Source of the DNA: Viola odorata
Lineage: Eukaryota; Streptophyta; Magnoliopsida; Malpighiales; Violaceae
DNA length: 64,000 nucleotides
NCBI GenBank assembly: GCA_963691705.1
Contig: OY829546.1
Location: forward strand, 33,450,040 to 33,514,039
Direction: 5' to 3'
The position numbers and the translations under genes are program-made. The notes below the pieces were generated by a model. It saw only the letters and a list, made by a program, of their open reading frames with translations. It was not told the origin of the DNA and ran no database searches. This document shows positions 62,242-64,000 of the stretch, in pieces; positions within the stretch are counted from its first letter, which is position 1, and each line of letters begins with the position of its first letter.

Positions 62242-64000
62242 ATGGGCAAAAGAAAAACTCGTGTTTCTAGTTCCAAATCGATTGATGAGGAAAAATTAGA
62301 TAACATAGCCAGCAGTATTACTTCTTCTACCATTCTTCATAAACATTTAACCGATCATGGTGCCAACATCCCTGAGGGCTTCCAAGTTTCTGTCGCCCCT
62401 GAGTCTTTACGCCTGAACAGCGTTCTGACCGGCAAACGCAGAATCTTGTATGCCTAGATGTTTCGCTACGGTTTTTGGTTTCCGGTAGACCCTTTTATCC
62501 AAGAGTTGCTCACTTCTCTGGATCTGAGCCCTGTTCAACTGGCTCCAAACGCCTACTGTGGTGTTTATGCATTTCTAGAACTCTGCAAGTATAAGGAAAT
62601 TACCTCTCCTTCCCTTGCATTACTCAAGTCCTTATTTCAGATGTATAACCATCGGGGTGTGATAGCGATATCACCCCGTTATGATGACGATTCGCTCAAG
62701 AACTTCACCTGGAAACTCCTTCATTTAGAGTCTTCCATCGATAAATGGAAAGAGCAGTTTTTTGTTATCGAGACTCCCGAGCTTCCGGCCCCATGGTGGC
62801 GGTCTGGTTTCAACTAGGGCGTCAAGGACAGTGCTTGGTGCCAGGAGGCTCTTTTCGAGACAGAGCAAGGCTAGTTTGATAAGTTACTCAAACTGGAAAT
62901 CAGCGTTCACACTCGCCTTCTGGCCTGCGGGACTGATATCCGAGCCTGCGTTAGACGTGAGTATCGCGTCATTTTTCTGATTTTCAGTGTTGGTACTAAC
63001 GCTAACGCTATCTTGTGCCTTTGCCGCGACTGATCCCAACTACATTCCCGAGAGCGTTAGAAGGCGCTTAAGGAGGCTTCGACAAAGAGGGGTGGTTGAG
63101 CAAACGGTCGCGACTGTTGATATCGCCACCACTTCAGTTGTTCCATCCGTTACCGTTTCAATTCCTCCCCACACATCTTCCGCTTCGGTTGACGAGGCAA
63201 CCGACACCATTCCTATTGGTATTCCTGTCATATCAATTGCTGCTCTTCCTACTCGGTCGGTCGCTCCTAAGGCTTCTGCGAAAGGAAAGAAGAAAAGGAG
63301 AACAAGAAGCGTGCCACCCTCCAGCCACCAATTCCGCCTTCTTCGGACACGGCCGACTCTTCGGAAGCACTTATCGTTGAGACGATAACTGCAAATGCTC
63401 CATGATTCCTCTTGCGCTATTTTCAATTCCTTTCTGCATTTCCTTTTGTTTTTAATTATTTTTCTTCATAGGATACTTCTAGTGCCTCTACTCCTTCGCT
63501 ATCGCAGGACAATATGGAACTGAGGCGTATTTTGACTCAACCAAGGAAGAGGCAGAGGCCCAATGGAGCAGGCACGAGCCTATCCTCGAGTCAAGCTGAT
63601 GTCGGGGAGAGGCCTCAAATCGTCCTTGACTCTTCCGCACCTCCTCCGGGGCAGACCGCTAGCATTTTCGAGAACACGACCATTCCTGGGCCTTTTGAGA
63701 CTTCTCCGCCTTCGTTTGGTTCGGAAGTTCCTCATTTTTTCTCTAACGTGGTCTACAATGACGACCTGTTGGGCTTTTCCTCTTATCAGCCCCATGAAAC
63801 ATTCGTGCCCTAGGGGGGTTCCGCTTCTAACCAACCTCCCTCTCCTGCCACTGTGGTCTTTGTTCCTTCTGATGCTTCAGCGCTTAAGCGCTTTGGGGAG
63901 GGAACAGTAATACCCAACCTCCTGGCCGATGTAAGCTCGTATAACGCCGCTGGGCCTATCACTCATCAAGTGGATATGACTACGCTGCGTAGTTCAGGGA
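62242..64000 (+). pseudogene. Antisense gene d (element G), cut by window edge
   Basis: ATG at 62,242 (MGKRKTRVSSSKS). Exon 1 to 62,956 holds the Transposase_28-like domain (LRLNSVLTGKRRILYA, stop at 62,456, MFRYGFWFPVDPF, NAYCGVYAFLELC, stop at about 62,815). Intron 1 begins GTGAGT at 62,957 with TACTAAC at 62,994-63,000. Its 3' splice site appears lost (TTGCCGCG where A has TTGTGCAG). Exon 2 is basic with KGKKKRRTR. Intron 2 ends TTCATAG at 63,471. Exon 3 (from 63,472, GATACT, phase 0 as in A and B) continues to the window edge with a stop near 63,813. Confidence 0.77.

Larger units (their letters stand above)
51513..64000 (-). mobile_element. Tat-lineage retrotransposon G (partial, interrupted by E)
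   Basis: Only its antisense genes c and d are in the window, reading plus, so the element itself is minus. It starts inside gene c exon 1 at the junction with the Athila LTR, is interrupted by E (52,773-61,130) and runs off the right edge. Confidence 0.82.

Overview
The window is plant nuclear DNA, from an angiosperm and most likely a eudicot with a large, repeat-rich genome. Essentially all 64 kb is nested LTR retrotransposons of the Ty3/gypsy class. I found no host gene, tRNA or rRNA. The lineages are recognised from protein motifs. Tat elements carry a second, archaeal-type RNase H after the first. Athila elements show their typical gag, protease and integrase with a tRNA-Asp-like primer site. 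An Ogre-like element shows the Ogre ORF1 and its primer site. Lineage names beyond these motifs and the species are inference.

Layout. (1) 1-12,409: Tat element A, minus strand, its 3' end left of the window; the single LTR seen is 11,937-12,409. It sits in the reverse transcriptase of an Athila remnant F1 (12,410-14,785). (2) F1 runs directly into an Athila LTR (14,786-16,145) and the gag, protease and start of RT of Athila F2 (16,146-19,247). (3) An Ogre-like element interrupts F2: 5' LTR 19,248-21,195, 3' LTR fragment 46,251-47,302. It keeps ORF1 and pieces of gag, has no pol, and ends in a run of different tandem arrays. (4) Inside the Ogre lies a complete 16.06-kb Tat element B (24,326-40,387, minus) with a GGGGC target-site duplication. 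(5) 47,303-49,620: leader and LTR of a minus-strand element with an initiator-Met-like primer site. (6) 49,621-51,512: Athila 3' region and truncated 3' LTR. (7) 51,513-64,000: Tat element G, minus, open at the right edge and interrupted by an 8.36-kb Tat element E (52,773-61,130, plus) with a GGCTC duplication and nearly identical LTRs.

The most interesting content is the Tat region between pol and the 3' LTR. It holds a cluster of genes on the strand opposite to gag-pol, here called a, b, c and d in order from the 3' LTR. B has all four, E has a, b and a truncated c, and A and G show c and d. Genes a to d mostly have TATA boxes, c and d have CACGTG boxes at conserved spacing, and c and d have short introns at conserved positions and phases. 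Genes c and d look like diverged duplicates: an N-terminal domain resembling the 'putative gypsy type transposon' family (Transposase_28), a disordered basic middle, and a coiled-coil end. Genes a and b match nothing I know. Antisense extra ORFs are known in Tat elements; a conserved, spliced four-gene antisense block with its own promoters is the part worth testing.

Most genes carry frameshifts or stops, and many stops look like C-to-T or G-to-A changes, as expected in methylated heterochromatin. Inferred order: F2, then Ogre into F2, then B into Ogre; independently A into F1 and E into G.
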